Assembly (NCBI RefSeq): GCF_025822245.1
Contig: NZ_JACKTL010000073.1
Location: 62,001 to 126,000, forward strand
Source: Mycolicibacterium hodleri
GTDB taxonomy: Bacteria > Actinomycetota > Actinomycetes > Mycobacteriales > Mycobacteriaceae
Direction: 5' to 3'
Length of the DNA stretch: 64,000 nucleotides
Positions within the stretch are counted from its first letter, which is position 1; each line of letters starts with the position of its first letter. The translations under genes were made by a program, and so were the position numbers. The notes beneath the pieces are model-generated. The model had not been told where the DNA came from. It saw only the letters and a program-made list of their open reading frames with translations, and ran no database searches. Shown here piece after piece: positions 28,063 to 36,302 of the stretch.

Positions 28063-29271
28063 CTACAGCGGGTCGCGGGCGACGGGGCACGACATGCAGC
28101 GCGGGCCGCCGCGACCGGTGCCGAGCTCAGAGGCCGAGATCGGCAGCACCTCGATGCCCGAATCCATCAGGCGGGCATTGGTTTCGGTGTTGCGCTCGTA
28201 GGCGACCACCACCCCCGGCGCCAAGGCCAGGGTGTTGTTGCCGTCGTCCCATTGCTCGCGCTCGGCCGTGATCGGATCCAGACCCGTGTCGATCACGCGC
28301 AACTTGCCAATCCCCATCGCATCCGCCGCGGCCTCCACGAACGGCGCCTCGCTGGCGATGGACACGCCCTCGGACTTCTGCCGAATGGTGAACGCCGACA
28401 ACGAGTCGACGATGTTGGGATACATCACCACGGCGTCGACGTCGACCATCGTGCACACCGTGTCGAGGTGCATCTGCGCGCGCTCCTGCGCGATCGGAAC
28501 GGCGAGCACCGTGTGCGCCAGACCATCGTCGAACAGGCTGCGCGCCAACGCTTCCGCGCCGGCCGGCGTGGTCCGCTCCCCCACGCCGACGGCGACCACG
28601 CCCGGCGCCAACAGCAGCACGTCACCGCCCTCGACGGGCGCCGACCGCGACTCGTACGCCCGCCGTACCCCCAGGAACCGCGGATGGTGGGCATAGATCA
28701 GGTCGGTCAAGGACGTCTCGCGAATGCGCGCGGGCAGCGCCAGCGACGTGATGGCCACCCGCGGCCCGATCCAGAACGACGAGTCACGGGTGAACAACAG
28801 GTTCGGCAGCGGGTCGATGACGAAGTCGGCGTCGTGATGCATCCGCTGCACCAGCGACAGCTCACCGCCGAGGAACGGCAACTCGCTGAACGTCATGCCC
28901 GCCATCAGGATTCGGGCCAAGGGTTCGACGTCGAGCGTGCGCAGGTAGGCCGAGAGCTCTTGCGCCAGCGGCAATCCCAATCGCCGACTGTCCACGGCCG
29001 CGGAGATTCCGTGCATCCTCGCCGCACCGCTGGCGAGCGCCTCGGTCAGCAGGTCCGCCAACAGCAGCACTTCGACGCCCCGCGAGCGCAACAGTGAGGC
29101 GAACGCGTCGTGCTCCTCCTGCGCCCGCGCCACCCACGGCATGCCGTCGAAGAGCAACCGGTCGTTGTTGCGCGGGGTGAGTCGCTGAAGTTCGGGCCCC
29201 GGACGGTGCAGGATGACTACCCGCAGCGGTCCCACCTCTGAATTCGCGCCCAGCGTCGTGGCTGCTGTCAT
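28063..29271 (-). CDS. arcA: Arginine deiminase
   Basis: It hydrolyses L-arginine to citrulline and ammonia. The 402-residue protein is the same length as M. tuberculosis ArcA (Rv1001). Guanidino-binding and catalytic motifs are FTRDSSFWIG, EGGDVLLL, MHLDTVCTMVD and the terminal GGPRCMSCP with the nucleophilic Cys. No arcB, arcC or arcD is nearby, so this is a stand-alone enzyme, possibly for arginine catabolism or acid/hypoxia resistance. The ATG at 29271 follows a TACGGT -10-like element by 7 nt. Confidence 0.95.
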   Translation of the reverse strand: MTAATTLGANSEVGPLRVVILHRPGPELQRLTPRNNDRLLFDGMPWVARAQEEHDAFASLLRSRGVEVLLLADLLTEALASGAARMHGISAAVDSRRLGLPLAQELSAYLRTLDVEPLARILMAGMTFSELPFLGGELSLVQRMHHDADFVIDPLPNLLFTRDSSFWIGPRVAITSLALPARIRETSLTDLIYAHHPRFLGVRRAYESRSAPVEGGDVLLLAPGVVAVGVGERTTPAGAEALARSLFDDGLAHTVLAVPIAQERAQMHLDTVCTMVDVDAVVMYPNIVDSLSAFTIRQKSEGVSIASEAPFVEAAADAMGIGKLRVIDTGLDPITAEREQWDDGNNTLALAPGVVVAYERNTETNARLMDSGIEVLPISASELGTGRGGPRCMSCPVARDPL

Positions 29272-29278
29272 GGGTAGC

Positions 29279-29310
29279 ACCGTAACCCGAATCGTCAGCC
29301 CAACTATTGT
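29279..29310. promoter_or_regulatory. Divergent arcA/soxR promoter region with two TANNNT -10 elements
   Basis: On the minus strand TACGGT (29279-29284) lies 7 nt before the arcA ATG; on the plus strand TATTGT (29305-29310) lies 6 nt before the soxR ATG at 29317. Both genes therefore look leaderless and share a 45-bp control region. A canonical SoxR box was not found here. Confidence 0.45.
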
Positions 29311-29316
29311 TTAGGT

Positions 29317-29748
29317 ATGGACGTGGTCGAGCTGACCCCCGGCGAGTTGAGCCACCGCAGCGGCGTGGCCGTGTCCGCACTCCACTTCTACGAGCGCGAA
29401 GGCCTCATCGTCAGCAGGCGCACGTCGGGCAATCAACGCCGGTACGCCCGAGAGACCCTGCGCCGGGTCGCCTTCATCCGGATGTCGCAGCGCCTCGGCA
29501 TTCCGCTGGCACGCGTTCGCGAAGCGCTGGCCACGTTGCCCGCCGACCGCGTGCCGACCAGCAAGGACTGGGCCCGTCTCTCGGCTGGGTGGCGCGCCGA
29601 CCTCGACGAACGCATCCTGCACCTGCAACGCCTGCGCGACAATTTGACCGGCTGCATCGGTTGCGGCTGCATGAGCCTCAAGACGTGCCTGCTGACCAAC
29701 CCCGGCGACGTCCTCGCCAACTCCGGGCCCGGCGCGGCCAAACTGTAG
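29317..29748 (+). CDS. soxR: Redox-sensitive transcriptional activator SoxR
   Basis: A MerR-family regulator of 143 residues. The N-terminal HTH includes SGVAVSALHFYEREGLI; a dimerisation helix follows. The [2Fe-2S] cluster motif is complete, with C113, C116, C118 and C124 in CIGCGCMSLKTC. Actinobacterial SoxR usually responds to redox-active small molecules and controls a small set of oxidoreductases. Neighbouring arcA and alkB are possible targets, but no SoxR operator was seen. Confidence 0.93.
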   Translation: MDVVELTPGELSHRSGVAVSALHFYEREGLIVSRRTSGNQRRYARETLRRVAFIRMSQRLGIPLARVREALATLPADRVPTSKDWARLSAGWRADLDERILHLQRLRDNLTGCIGCGCMSLKTCLLTNPGDVLANSGPGAAKL

Positions 29749-29766
29749 GTTCGAACGCCTGTGCGA

Positions 29767-29772
29767 TAAACT
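29767..29772 (+). promoter_or_regulatory. -10 element TAAACT of the alkB-like gene
   Basis: TAAACT ends 6 nt before the GTG at 29779 and no Shine-Dalgarno is present, indicating a leaderless transcript separate from soxR. Confidence 0.45.
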
Positions 29773-29778
29773 CCAGGC

Positions 29779-30396
29779 GTGACGGGGATCGATCTCGCGA
29801 TTCAGGATGCACTGTTCGGTCACGACGAGCGGCGCGAACTGGGCGACGGCGCGTGGGTCGACGTCCGGGCGGGCTGGCTCTCCGGTGGCCGCGAGCGCTC
29901 CGAGGATCTCTTCGACGATCTGATGACGGAGATCCCCTGGCGTTCGGAGCGGCGTCAGATGTACGACAGGGTGCTCGACGTGCCACGCCTGGTCAGCTTC
30001 CACGACCTCGTGGCCGGGCCCGCCCCGCACGCCGAGATCGCGCGACTGCGGGTCCGGCTCAACGACATCTACGCCGGCGAGCTCGGCGAACCGTTCACCT
30101 CGGCCGGGCTGTGCCTCTACCGCGACGGCAACGACAGCGTCGCCTGGCACGGCGACACCGTCGGCCGCAGCAGCACCGAGGACACGATGGTCGCCATCCT
30201 CAGCCTCGGCGCCACCCGGGTCTTGGCGTTGCGGCCGCGCTCCGGCGGCCGATCGCTGCGCCTGCCGCAGAGTCACGGCGACCTGCTGGTGATGGGCGGC
30301 TCGTGCCAGCGCACCTGGGAACACTCCGTGCCGAAGACCACCAAACCCACCGGCCCGCGGATCAGCATCCAGTTCCGCCCGCGCGACGTGCGCTAA
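29779..30396 (+). CDS. AlkB-like 2-oxoglutarate/Fe(II) dioxygenase (Rv1000c-like)
   Basis: AlkB proteins oxidatively remove alkyl groups from DNA or RNA bases. In this 205-residue protein the iron ligands are H124 and D126 in WHGD and H182 in TWEHSVPK; R194 in PRISIQFR would bind 2-oxoglutarate. The length and order match the AlkB family. It lies next to soxR and arcA, at the position of Rv1000c. The 3' end overlaps the convergent lipoprotein gene by 4 bp. Confidence 0.85.
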   Translation: MTGIDLAIQDALFGHDERRELGDGAWVDVRAGWLSGGRERSEDLFDDLMTEIPWRSERRQMYDRVLDVPRLVSFHDLVAGPAPHAEIARLRVRLNDIYAGELGEPFTSAGLCLYRDGNDSVAWHGDTVGRSSTEDTMVAILSLGATRVLALRPRSGGRSLRLPQSHGDLLVMGGSCQRTWEHSVPKTTKPTGPRISIQFRPRDVR

Positions 30397-31067
30397 CCGC
30401 CGCGGACGTCCTTCACCGCGGCGGAGAGCAGGTCCCGGGCGCGCTGGGTGTTCACGGGGACGACGGGCTTGTTGGGTTCGACCAGCGGATTGGCCGTGAC
30501 GATCACCCGGAACGTCGAGAAGTCGGCGAGGTAGTTGTAGAGCTCGCCCGTGGCGGGCTTGCCCCCGACCATCGTCTGCACGACGCGATGGGTGCCAAGG
30601 GTCGTGACGCCGTCGATCGCCGGCGACTCCACGACCTCGACCAGCCCACGCACGCCGCCACCGGCGAAGGCCACCTTCTTGCACGCGTCGCCCGGGTCGG
30701 GCAGCGGCAGCACCTCGGAGGTCTCGAGGGCGATCGCGATGAACCGGTTGCCGTCGCCCTCGGCCGTCGTCGCGGCCATGTTGCCCTTGAGGCCCTGGGG
30801 CAACGCCGTACCCAGCGCCACCTTCGAACACTCCGGCGGATCGAACACCGCCCCAGGCGGAAGGGGTTGCTGCGCAAGCAGACGCGGGTCGATGCCCGTC
30901 GGTGCGACGGTTCCGACCTTGAACTGCGGCCCGAAGGTGGACTTCACGTCGAGCACCTTGGCGATGTCCGCCTTCGACTCGTCCGCGGGCGGAGGGCTCG
31001 AACAGCCGGCCACGACGACCGTGACGACGGCCCAGCACACGAGGGCAACGAGAGGCGTCCTGGACAT
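30393..31067 (-). CDS. Mycobacterial lipoprotein, DUF5642-like (Rv0999-like)
   Basis: The 224-residue protein has a signal peptide ending in lipobox VAGC and no recognised enzyme domain. The mature part carries conserved Cys residues in PPECSKVAL and DACKKVAF that may form a disulfide, and a GTHRVVQTM block shared in position with the next lipoprotein. The ATG at 31067 is used. The position next to the alkB gene suggests it is the counterpart of Rv0999. The function is unknown. Confidence 0.75.
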   Translation of the reverse strand: MSRTPLVALVCWAVVTVVVAGCSSPPPADESKADIAKVLDVKSTFGPQFKVGTVAPTGIDPRLLAQQPLPPGAVFDPPECSKVALGTALPQGLKGNMAATTAEGDGNRFIAIALETSEVLPLPDPGDACKKVAFAGGGVRGLVEVVESPAIDGVTTLGTHRVVQTMVGGKPATGELYNYLADFSTFRVIVTANPLVEPNKPVVPVNTQRARDLLSAAVKDVRGG

Positions 31068-31095
31068 CGCCGCCAATCTACCCGGCCGCGGACCG

Positions 31096-31752
31096 TCAGC
31101 CGCGAACCGCCGCCACGGTCTTGACGAGAAGGTCGGAGGCGAAACCCGGTCCCAACGCCTGCGCCGACGAGCCCGGGTCGGTCACCACCGTGACGTAGGC
31201 CACGTGCTCACCCAGGTAGGCGACGAACGTCTCTGCGTGGGAATGGGTTTCGGTGCCACCCTCGACGGTCGTGGTGACGTCGGCGAACGTGCCCAGCGTC
31301 GGCGCGCCGTCGACCACCGGCGGGTCGACGAGGGTGACGACCCCCGCGGTGTGCCCGGCCGACAGCTGCCACGAGCCACACGCGTCCACCGTCGCCGGGT
31401 CCAATGCGACCGCAGCGTCCGCCACCACCGCGTAGACGATTCCACCGGGACCCGAGGCCGACCACCCGTGCACCGCGGCGCCTCCGGCGGGGTCGCCGAG
31501 CCCGGCGCACGCGGGCGGGTCGGCGGTCCACTGCGGACCAAGACCCCACAGCGCGATCGGTTCGGCGCGGGCGGGCAGCGGCGTGAACTCGTAACCCGTT
31601 GGCAGATCGGCGCGGACGCGCTCCACCCGAAGCGGGTCGACCCCCGCGCTCACCGCGGGTGGACTCGTCGCACTGGTCGGCGCGGGAGCCTGCACGGGCG
31701 AACAGGCGGCGACGCAGAACGCGATCGCCACCCACCACGCGAAGACGCGCAT
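31096..31752 (-). CDS. Mycobacterial lipoprotein, paralogue of the downstream DUF5642-like protein
   Basis: The 218-residue protein has a signal peptide with lipobox VAAC (Cys17) and the same plan as its neighbour: a Pro/Ala-rich linker, PPACAGLGDP, DACGSWQLSAG and TLGTFADVTTTVEGG aligning with the Cys and GTH blocks. The two genes are 28 bp apart on one strand, likely co-transcribed and duplicated. AAGG precedes the ATG at 31752. The function is unknown. Confidence 0.75.
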   Translation of the reverse strand: MRVFAWWVAIAFCVAACSPVQAPAPTSATSPPAVSAGVDPLRVERVRADLPTGYEFTPLPARAEPIALWGLGPQWTADPPACAGLGDPAGGAAVHGWSASGPGGIVYAVVADAAVALDPATVDACGSWQLSAGHTAGVVTLVDPPVVDGAPTLGTFADVTTTVEGGTETHSHAETFVAYLGEHVAYVTVVTDPGSSAQALGPGFASDLLVKTVAAVRG

Positions 31753-32069
31753 GCACCCTTGGTATCACGGCCACGCCGACGGATCTTCCACATCGTGTGC
31801 GGACGCGCCGAGAGGATCCACCATGCACCCGAGTGTTGTGGAACGACAACGACATCGCGGTCTGCGCTGCCGCCCACCAGCCCGAGCTTGATCTGGGTGG
31901 GGCCTCGACGGTCTCGACCTCGACGAGGGCGCACCGGTCGCGGCGGTCGACCCCTACGACGAGTCGTTGGCGGGCGACGTGACGTTAGTTTCACGGCTCG
32001 CCACATCGGATTCTGATGGAGCGACCCGTGTGACGTGTAGCTTCAGGTCGTCGACGAAGAGGGGATCAC
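31753..32069. other. 317-bp intergenic region with a possible decayed coding remnant
   Basis: No intact gene is visible. From 31834 to about 31989 on the plus strand the codon pattern looks coding: one frame gives WNDNDIAVCAAAHQPELDLG and, after a +1 or -1 shift near 31900, the next frame gives GLDGLDLDEGAPVAAVDPYD. Both use GC-rich third positions. This may be a frameshifted remnant of a small gene or chance. The lpqN-like promoter must lie downstream of it; no clear -10 was identified. Confidence 0.25.
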
Positions 32070-32768
32070 ATGAGACCGCACAGCACGGCCGCAGGTTTCG
32101 CAGCCGCCCTCATCGCCGTGGGATTGGCGCTCACGGGGTGCGGTTCGGACTCCAAGACCGAGGCCACGTCCTCGTCGAGCAGTTCGTCCAGCAGCAGCCC
32201 CTCCACCAGCAGCGCCGCACCGACGTCCACGCAGGCCGGCGCCAACCCGACGATCGCCGACTACATCAAGGACAACGGCATCACCGAGACTCCCGTCAAG
32301 CGTGGCGATCCCGGCACGCCGACGGTGACCCTGCCGACCCCCGAGGGTTGGGCGGACGCGGGCCCCAGGACCCCGCCGGGCGCCTACGGTGCGATCGTGT
32401 TCACCGATCCCTCGGTGGCCGCCGACCCGGCGACGATCGTCTCGGTCATGTCGAAGCTGACCGGCAAGGTCGACCCGGCCGAAATCTTCAAGTACGCCCC
32501 CGGCGAGCTGAAGAACCTGCCCGGCTACGAGAGCGCCGGCGAAGGCGGCGACGCCAAGCTCGGTGGCTTCGACGCGTACCAGATCGGCGCGACCTACGTG
32601 AAGGACGGCACCAAGAAGCTCGTCGCGCAGAAGACCGTGGTCATTCCGGCGGCCGACGGCAACGGGATCTTCGTGATGCAGCTCAACGCCAGTGGCACCG
32701 AAGACCAAGTCAAGCCTCTGATGGAAGCCACCGCGACGATCGACAAGCAAACCAAGATCACGCCCTGA
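32070..32768 (+). CDS. LpqN-family lipoprotein
   Basis: The 232-residue protein has a signal peptide with lipobox LTGC (Cys24), a poly-Ser linker and the LpqN domain with the ITETPVKRGDPGTPTVTLP and EGWADAG blocks seen in the two LpqT proteins near 6 kb. GAGGGG precedes the ATG. LpqN proteins are envelope lipoproteins; M. tuberculosis LpqN has been linked to MmpL transport and host interaction. The long Ser/Thr linker could be mannosylated by Pmt (inference). Confidence 0.85.
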   Translation: MRPHSTAAGFAAALIAVGLALTGCGSDSKTEATSSSSSSSSSSPSTSSAAPTSTQAGANPTIADYIKDNGITETPVKRGDPGTPTVTLPTPEGWADAGPRTPPGAYGAIVFTDPSVAADPATIVSVMSKLTGKVDPAEIFKYAPGELKNLPGYESAGEGGDAKLGGFDAYQIGATYVKDGTKKLVAQKTVVIPAADGNGIFVMQLNASGTEDQVKPLMEATATIDKQTKITP

Positions 32769-32838
32769 TCGGGCGATTACGCGGACGAGAAGTGTTACGA
32801 GGCATGGACGTGGGTTCAGACGACGCGGTTGGGCAGCG

Positions 32839-33672
32839 GTGAGTCTCCTCGATCGCACGGGCGGCGCATCCGTCGTCGTCACCCCGGGGGTCGTCACGCC
32901 CCGACAGACGGTCGACGTCACGGTCACCACCGACGACCCCCTCCGCGAGGTCCGGTCCGCCCGCTTGGACTGGGGTTACGTGAACTTCTACCAGTTCCGA
33001 TCCAGCGGCGACGACCGCGACGCCGACGACTGGGTGAGCGTGATCGTCGAGGACCTGCCGATCGCCGCGGGCGAGTTCACCGGCGCGTCCTCGTCGTTCC
33101 GCGTCCCGTCCTGGGCACCTGCGTCGTCGCCGGTGATCGCCCGCTGGGAGTGCCGGCTCTCCGTCGACCGCGAGGGGCCCGACGTCGAGGCCCGCGGCGA
33201 GTTCACCGTGCGGATCGGCACCGCGGACGTCGAGTCCTACGTCGAACCGCTCGAGCACGTCTCCGGCGCCGCCGAGACCGTCGTCGACGTCTCGCTGGCC
33301 AAGCCGGTATGGCGGGCCGGCGACATCGTCACCGGCCACGTGACCCTGACGCCCATCGCGGACCTGCCCGACGGCGACCTCGCGGTGTCGTGGCAGCGCG
33401 AGCGGGACTCCCACCCGTTGACCCGCACGCCCGGCCCCGGCAGCCAGCTGGACGGCCGAATCATTCAGCTCGACAATCGAATTCAGCTGCGGGCGGGCAC
33501 GCCGGTGACCGTCGCGTTCGAGATGGAGCTCCCCGACGACGCGCCGCCGACCGCGGCCGCAGTGCACTCGTCGATCAACTGGTACGTGCACGCCCGGCTG
33601 ACGTACCGCGACGTCGACGGCCAGCTGCCCGAGCGGGTGCGGCGGCCAATCACCGTGGTCAACGCGCCCTGA
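32839..33672 (+). CDS. Arrestin-fold protein, possibly Spo0M-like
   Basis: The 277-residue protein is predicted to be all beta strands without signal peptide or membrane segment. Two similar halves each begin with a V-x-PG-V-V/W-R-A-G-D-I-V type strand (TPGVVTPRQTVDVTV and KPVWRAGDIVTGHVTL), as in two-lobed arrestin-like proteins. It contains FYQFRSSG and ends with HSSINWYVHARLTYRDVDG. This pattern suggests the arrestin/Spo0M superfamily, but the identification is tentative. It starts at GTG 32839 and converges on the aroE-like gene, 4 bp away. Confidence 0.55.
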   Translation: MSLLDRTGGASVVVTPGVVTPRQTVDVTVTTDDPLREVRSARLDWGYVNFYQFRSSGDDRDADDWVSVIVEDLPIAAGEFTGASSSFRVPSWAPASSPVIARWECRLSVDREGPDVEARGEFTVRIGTADVESYVEPLEHVSGAAETVVDVSLAKPVWRAGDIVTGHVTLTPIADLPDGDLAVSWQRERDSHPLTRTPGPGSQLDGRIIQLDNRIQLRAGTPVTVAFEMELPDDAPPTAAAVHSSINWYVHARLTYRDVDGQLPERVRRPITVVNAP

Positions 33673-33676
33673 CCGG

Positions 33677-34498
33677 TCACGCCCGCGAGATTGCCGACGC
33701 CTCCGACACCTGCTCCGCCGTCGGCCGCACCCCGGTGTAGCGCTCGAACTGCTCGGCGGCCTGCAGGGCGATCACCTCGGCGCCCGTCACGACGTGGACG
33801 CCCGCGGCCCTGGCGGCCTTGATCAGTGGTGTCTCCGACGGCAGCGCCACCACGTCGAACACCGTCTGCGCCGCGGCGATCGTGGCGTCGTCGAAGGCCT
33901 TCTCGGAGGATTCCGGCGCACCCGCCATCCCGATCGGCGTGACGTTGACGATGACCTCGGCGACGTGGGTGCCCACCTCGGCCGCGTAGTCGTAGCCGAG
34001 CCGCTCGGCCAGCGCGCGTCCGCTGTCGGCGTTGCGGGCGATCACGATGCCCGAGCCGAAGCCGTGGTCCCGGAACGCCGCGCCGACCGCGCTGGCCATG
34101 CCGCCGCTGCCCCGGATCATGACCCGGCCGGCCGGGTCGAGCCGGTGTTCGTCGATCAGTCGCTGCACGGCGAGATAGTCGGTGTTGGACGCCCGCAGGT
34201 ATCCGTCGTCGTTGACGATGGTGTTGACGGAGTGGATCGCCCGGGCCGACGCCTCGACGTCGTCGACGAGGGAGATGACGTCCTCCTTGAACGGCATCGA
34301 CACCGAACAGCCGCGGATGCCGAGTGCCCGCACACCTCCGATGGCGCCGACGATGTCGGTGGTGGTGAACGCCTTGTAGACGAAGTCGAGGCCGAGGACG
34401 TCGTAGAGGTGGTTGTGAAACCGGGTGCCGATGTTGCTGGGGCGGGCAGCCAGCGAGATGCACAGCCGGGTGTCCTTGTTCAGCGGTGGCCGGCCCAT
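33677..34498 (-). CDS. Atypical shikimate dehydrogenase-like protein
   Basis: The 273-residue protein has the AroE fold: the catalytic Lys and its surroundings (SVSMPFKEDV), an Asp in SNTDYLAV, and a Rossmann loop IRGSGGMASAVG. The usual N-terminal Ser-x-Ser shikimate-binding pair is replaced by ARPSNIG, so a different substrate is possible; mycobacteria have a separate housekeeping aroE. The ATG at 34498 overlaps the pat stop by one base (TGATG), so it is translationally coupled to pat. Confidence 0.8.
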   Translation of the reverse strand: MGRPPLNKDTRLCISLAARPSNIGTRFHNHLYDVLGLDFVYKAFTTTDIVGAIGGVRALGIRGCSVSMPFKEDVISLVDDVEASARAIHSVNTIVNDDGYLRASNTDYLAVQRLIDEHRLDPAGRVMIRGSGGMASAVGAAFRDHGFGSGIVIARNADSGRALAERLGYDYAAEVGTHVAEVIVNVTPIGMAGAPESSEKAFDDATIAAAQTVFDVVALPSETPLIKAARAAGVHVVTGAEVIALQAAEQFERYTGVRPTAEQVSEASAISRA

Positions 34499-35499
34499 CA
34501 GCCCACCGCCCGGATCACCTGCCGCGCGGCGGCGCGGATCTCGCGGTACAGCTCGGCCGACATGGTCAGTTCGCGCATGACGGGAACGTCGAAGGCGGTG
34601 GTGACGACGCCCAGGTCGTCGCGGTGCCATTGCGCGCCGTAGCGGTTGAGGATTGCTCGCATCGGAAGATTGTCCGCCAACACCCGAGCGGTGAACCGCC
34701 GGATGCCCTCGCTGCGCGCGGCGACGACTATCGCCTCCATGAGAAAGCTGCCGATGCCGCGGCCCTGGTAGTCGTCGCCGACGATGAACGCGATCTCGGC
34801 CGCGGTCTGGGTGTCGTCGCGGACGTACCTGGCGTCGGCGACGATCGGCGCGTCGACGGCTCTGCCATCGGTGAGCACCCAGACGAAGTGGTCGACGTAG
34901 TCGACCTCGAACAGGTAGGCCATGAGCGCAGGCGTGGGCGTCCTGGTCGTCTGAAAGCGCCGGTAGAACGTGTCGGCGGAGAATTGGACGGGTCCGTGGA
35001 GGGTGCGTTCGTTGTCGCCGGGAAGCACTGGCCGCAGGTGCAGTTCAGTACCGTCGCGCAGGGTCACCGGAATCGGCGTGACATAGGTGGCGAGGCGCTG
35101 GCGCGCCGTGCGCACCAACTTCTCCATCATGCGGGGCACCTCGAGAATGGCGGCGATCGCCTCCCGGCCGCCGACCCACCCCGTCAGTTCCTCGACCACC
35201 GTGACGGTCGCCGAGCGCGGCGCGTCGCGCAGCAGGGCGATCTCGCCGACGACGAGCCCGGGCGTCACGTCCACCTCCACCACGTCGCCGTCGGCGCCGG
35301 AATGCGTGATTCGCGCCCGGCCCGACCCGATCAACAGGAAGGAATCGGCGTGCTCGCCCTGGCGCATCAGCACCTGTCCGGGCGGCGCGGAGAGTGGTTG
35401 AAGCAGGTGCGCCAGCGGCGCCAGGCTGTCCGCGGAACAGCCCGCGAAGAACACGAGGGCAGCCAATTCCTCGGCGCTCACGGTCCGTGATCCCGCCAC
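34498..35499 (-). CDS. pat: cAMP-regulated protein lysine acetyltransferase Pat (Rv0998-like)
   Basis: Mycobacterial Pat acetylates lysines of metabolic enzymes such as acetyl-CoA synthetase when cAMP binds. The 333-residue protein has an N-terminal cyclic-nucleotide domain with the phosphate-binding cassette GEIALLRDAPRSATV (Glu and Arg contacts present) and a C-terminal GNAT domain with the acetyl-CoA loop QGRGIGSFLMEA. The length equals that of M. tuberculosis Rv0998. The GTG start follows a TAACGT -10-like element by 7 nt. An aroE-like gene is coupled downstream. Confidence 0.93.
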   Translation of the reverse strand: MAGSRTVSAEELAALVFFAGCSADSLAPLAHLLQPLSAPPGQVLMRQGEHADSFLLIGSGRARITHSGADGDVVEVDVTPGLVVGEIALLRDAPRSATVTVVEELTGWVGGREAIAAILEVPRMMEKLVRTARQRLATYVTPIPVTLRDGTELHLRPVLPGDNERTLHGPVQFSADTFYRRFQTTRTPTPALMAYLFEVDYVDHFVWVLTDGRAVDAPIVADARYVRDDTQTAAEIAFIVGDDYQGRGIGSFLMEAIVVAARSEGIRRFTARVLADNLPMRAILNRYGAQWHRDDLGVVTTAFDVPVMRELTMSAELYREIRAAARQVIRAVG

Positions 35500-35506
35500 G
35501 TCGACG

Positions 35507-35512
35507 ACGTTA
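35507..35512 (-). promoter_or_regulatory. -10 element TAACGT of pat
   Basis: On the minus strand TAACGT ends 7 nt before the GTG at 35499 with no Shine-Dalgarno, suggesting leaderless initiation. Confidence 0.4.
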
Positions 35513-35541
35513 CGCCGAAGACCGACGGGGAGTCAGCCGAT

Positions 35542-35988
35542 TCAGACCCCGTCCATGGGCGGGCCGTTCAAGTTGCTGACCTGCTGGTGGGCGACGGCCG
35601 TGGCGACGGCGGTACCGTTGCGCACCACGCCGACGATCGACACCTCGTCGTCGACGGCGAACGAGGTCGCCGCACCCCCGACGGCGCTGCCGGCGGCGGT
35701 GATGGCATTCGTCTCGGGGGTGATGACGTAGGTCCGCGCGAACCCGTCGACGCTTTCGGCGGTCACCGTCGTTGGCGTGACGGCGACCAACCTGCCCACC
35801 TGGGTGACCGGCTGCTGCGGGGCGGCCTGCGCGAGCTGGGCGCCCTGGCGGGACGCCGTCTGGCCACCGTCGACCACGTGGACGGCAAGCGCAGCCACGA
35901 CGGCGACGAATGCCACCGCGATCGATGCGTTGACCAGCGACTTCGTCAGTGACGAACTTCGCGTCTTCTTGAGGTGCCTCGGGGCCAC
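35542..35988 (-). CDS. Single-pass membrane-anchored secreted protein of unknown function
   Basis: The 148-residue protein has a basic N-terminus, one hydrophobic segment (about 22-42) and an extracytoplasmic domain of alternating small beta strands (VGRLVAVTPTTVTAESVDG) rich in Thr, Val and Ala. I recognise no family with confidence; the strand pattern resembles small OB-like secreted domains. The GTG at 35988 is used. A strong SigF-type promoter lies 35-60 bp upstream, suggesting a stress-induced envelope protein. Confidence 0.65.
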   Translation of the reverse strand: MAPRHLKKTRSSSLTKSLVNASIAVAFVAVVAALAVHVVDGGQTASRQGAQLAQAAPQQPVTQVGRLVAVTPTTVTAESVDGFARTYVITPETNAITAAGSAVGGAATSFAVDDEVSIVGVVRNGTAVATAVAHQQVSNLNGPPMDGV

Positions 35989-36022
35989 GGTCGGTGCTCA
36001 CTTTCCCTTGCCTGCGGGGTTA

Positions 36023-36048
36023 GTACCCTCGGCCCGCGTTCGAGAAAC
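36023..36048 (-). promoter_or_regulatory. SigF-type promoter GTTT-N16-GGGTAC
   Basis: On the minus strand GTTT (36045-36048) and GGGTAC (36023-36028) are separated by 16 bp, matching the mycobacterial SigF consensus GTTT-N15-17-GGGTAY. It points at the membrane-anchored protein gene, whose start is 35 bp downstream. Confidence 0.65.
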
Positions 36049-36142
36049 TCGCACCGGCGGCTGCGCGCGGGGCGGGCCGCGGGCCACCACGGCAAGCTCT
36101 CAGGAACACGCCATTGTTTCCACTGGTCAGTCGGCACTAGTC

Positions 36143-36158
36143 TCAACCTCAAGGTTGA
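36143..36158. promoter_or_regulatory. Perfect inverted repeat TCAACCT-CA-AGGTTGA
   Basis: Two 7-bp arms around two bases lie in the gap between the divergent membrane-protein and STAS genes, just before TTGACA (36160-36165). The form is that of a MerR- or GntR-type operator; no cognate regulator is adjacent. Confidence 0.35.
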
Positions 36159-36302
36159 ATTGACAGCCTCCAACACGTCATCGATGCCCGGCAAGTGATG
36201 CGAGCGGCGGTTGCACCACGCGGCTTCCGGATACGAACGCCTCCCTTGACGTCGAGTCCCAGACGCGCGCGCGAACAGCGCGAACAATCAGTGGAGGTCC
36301 CC

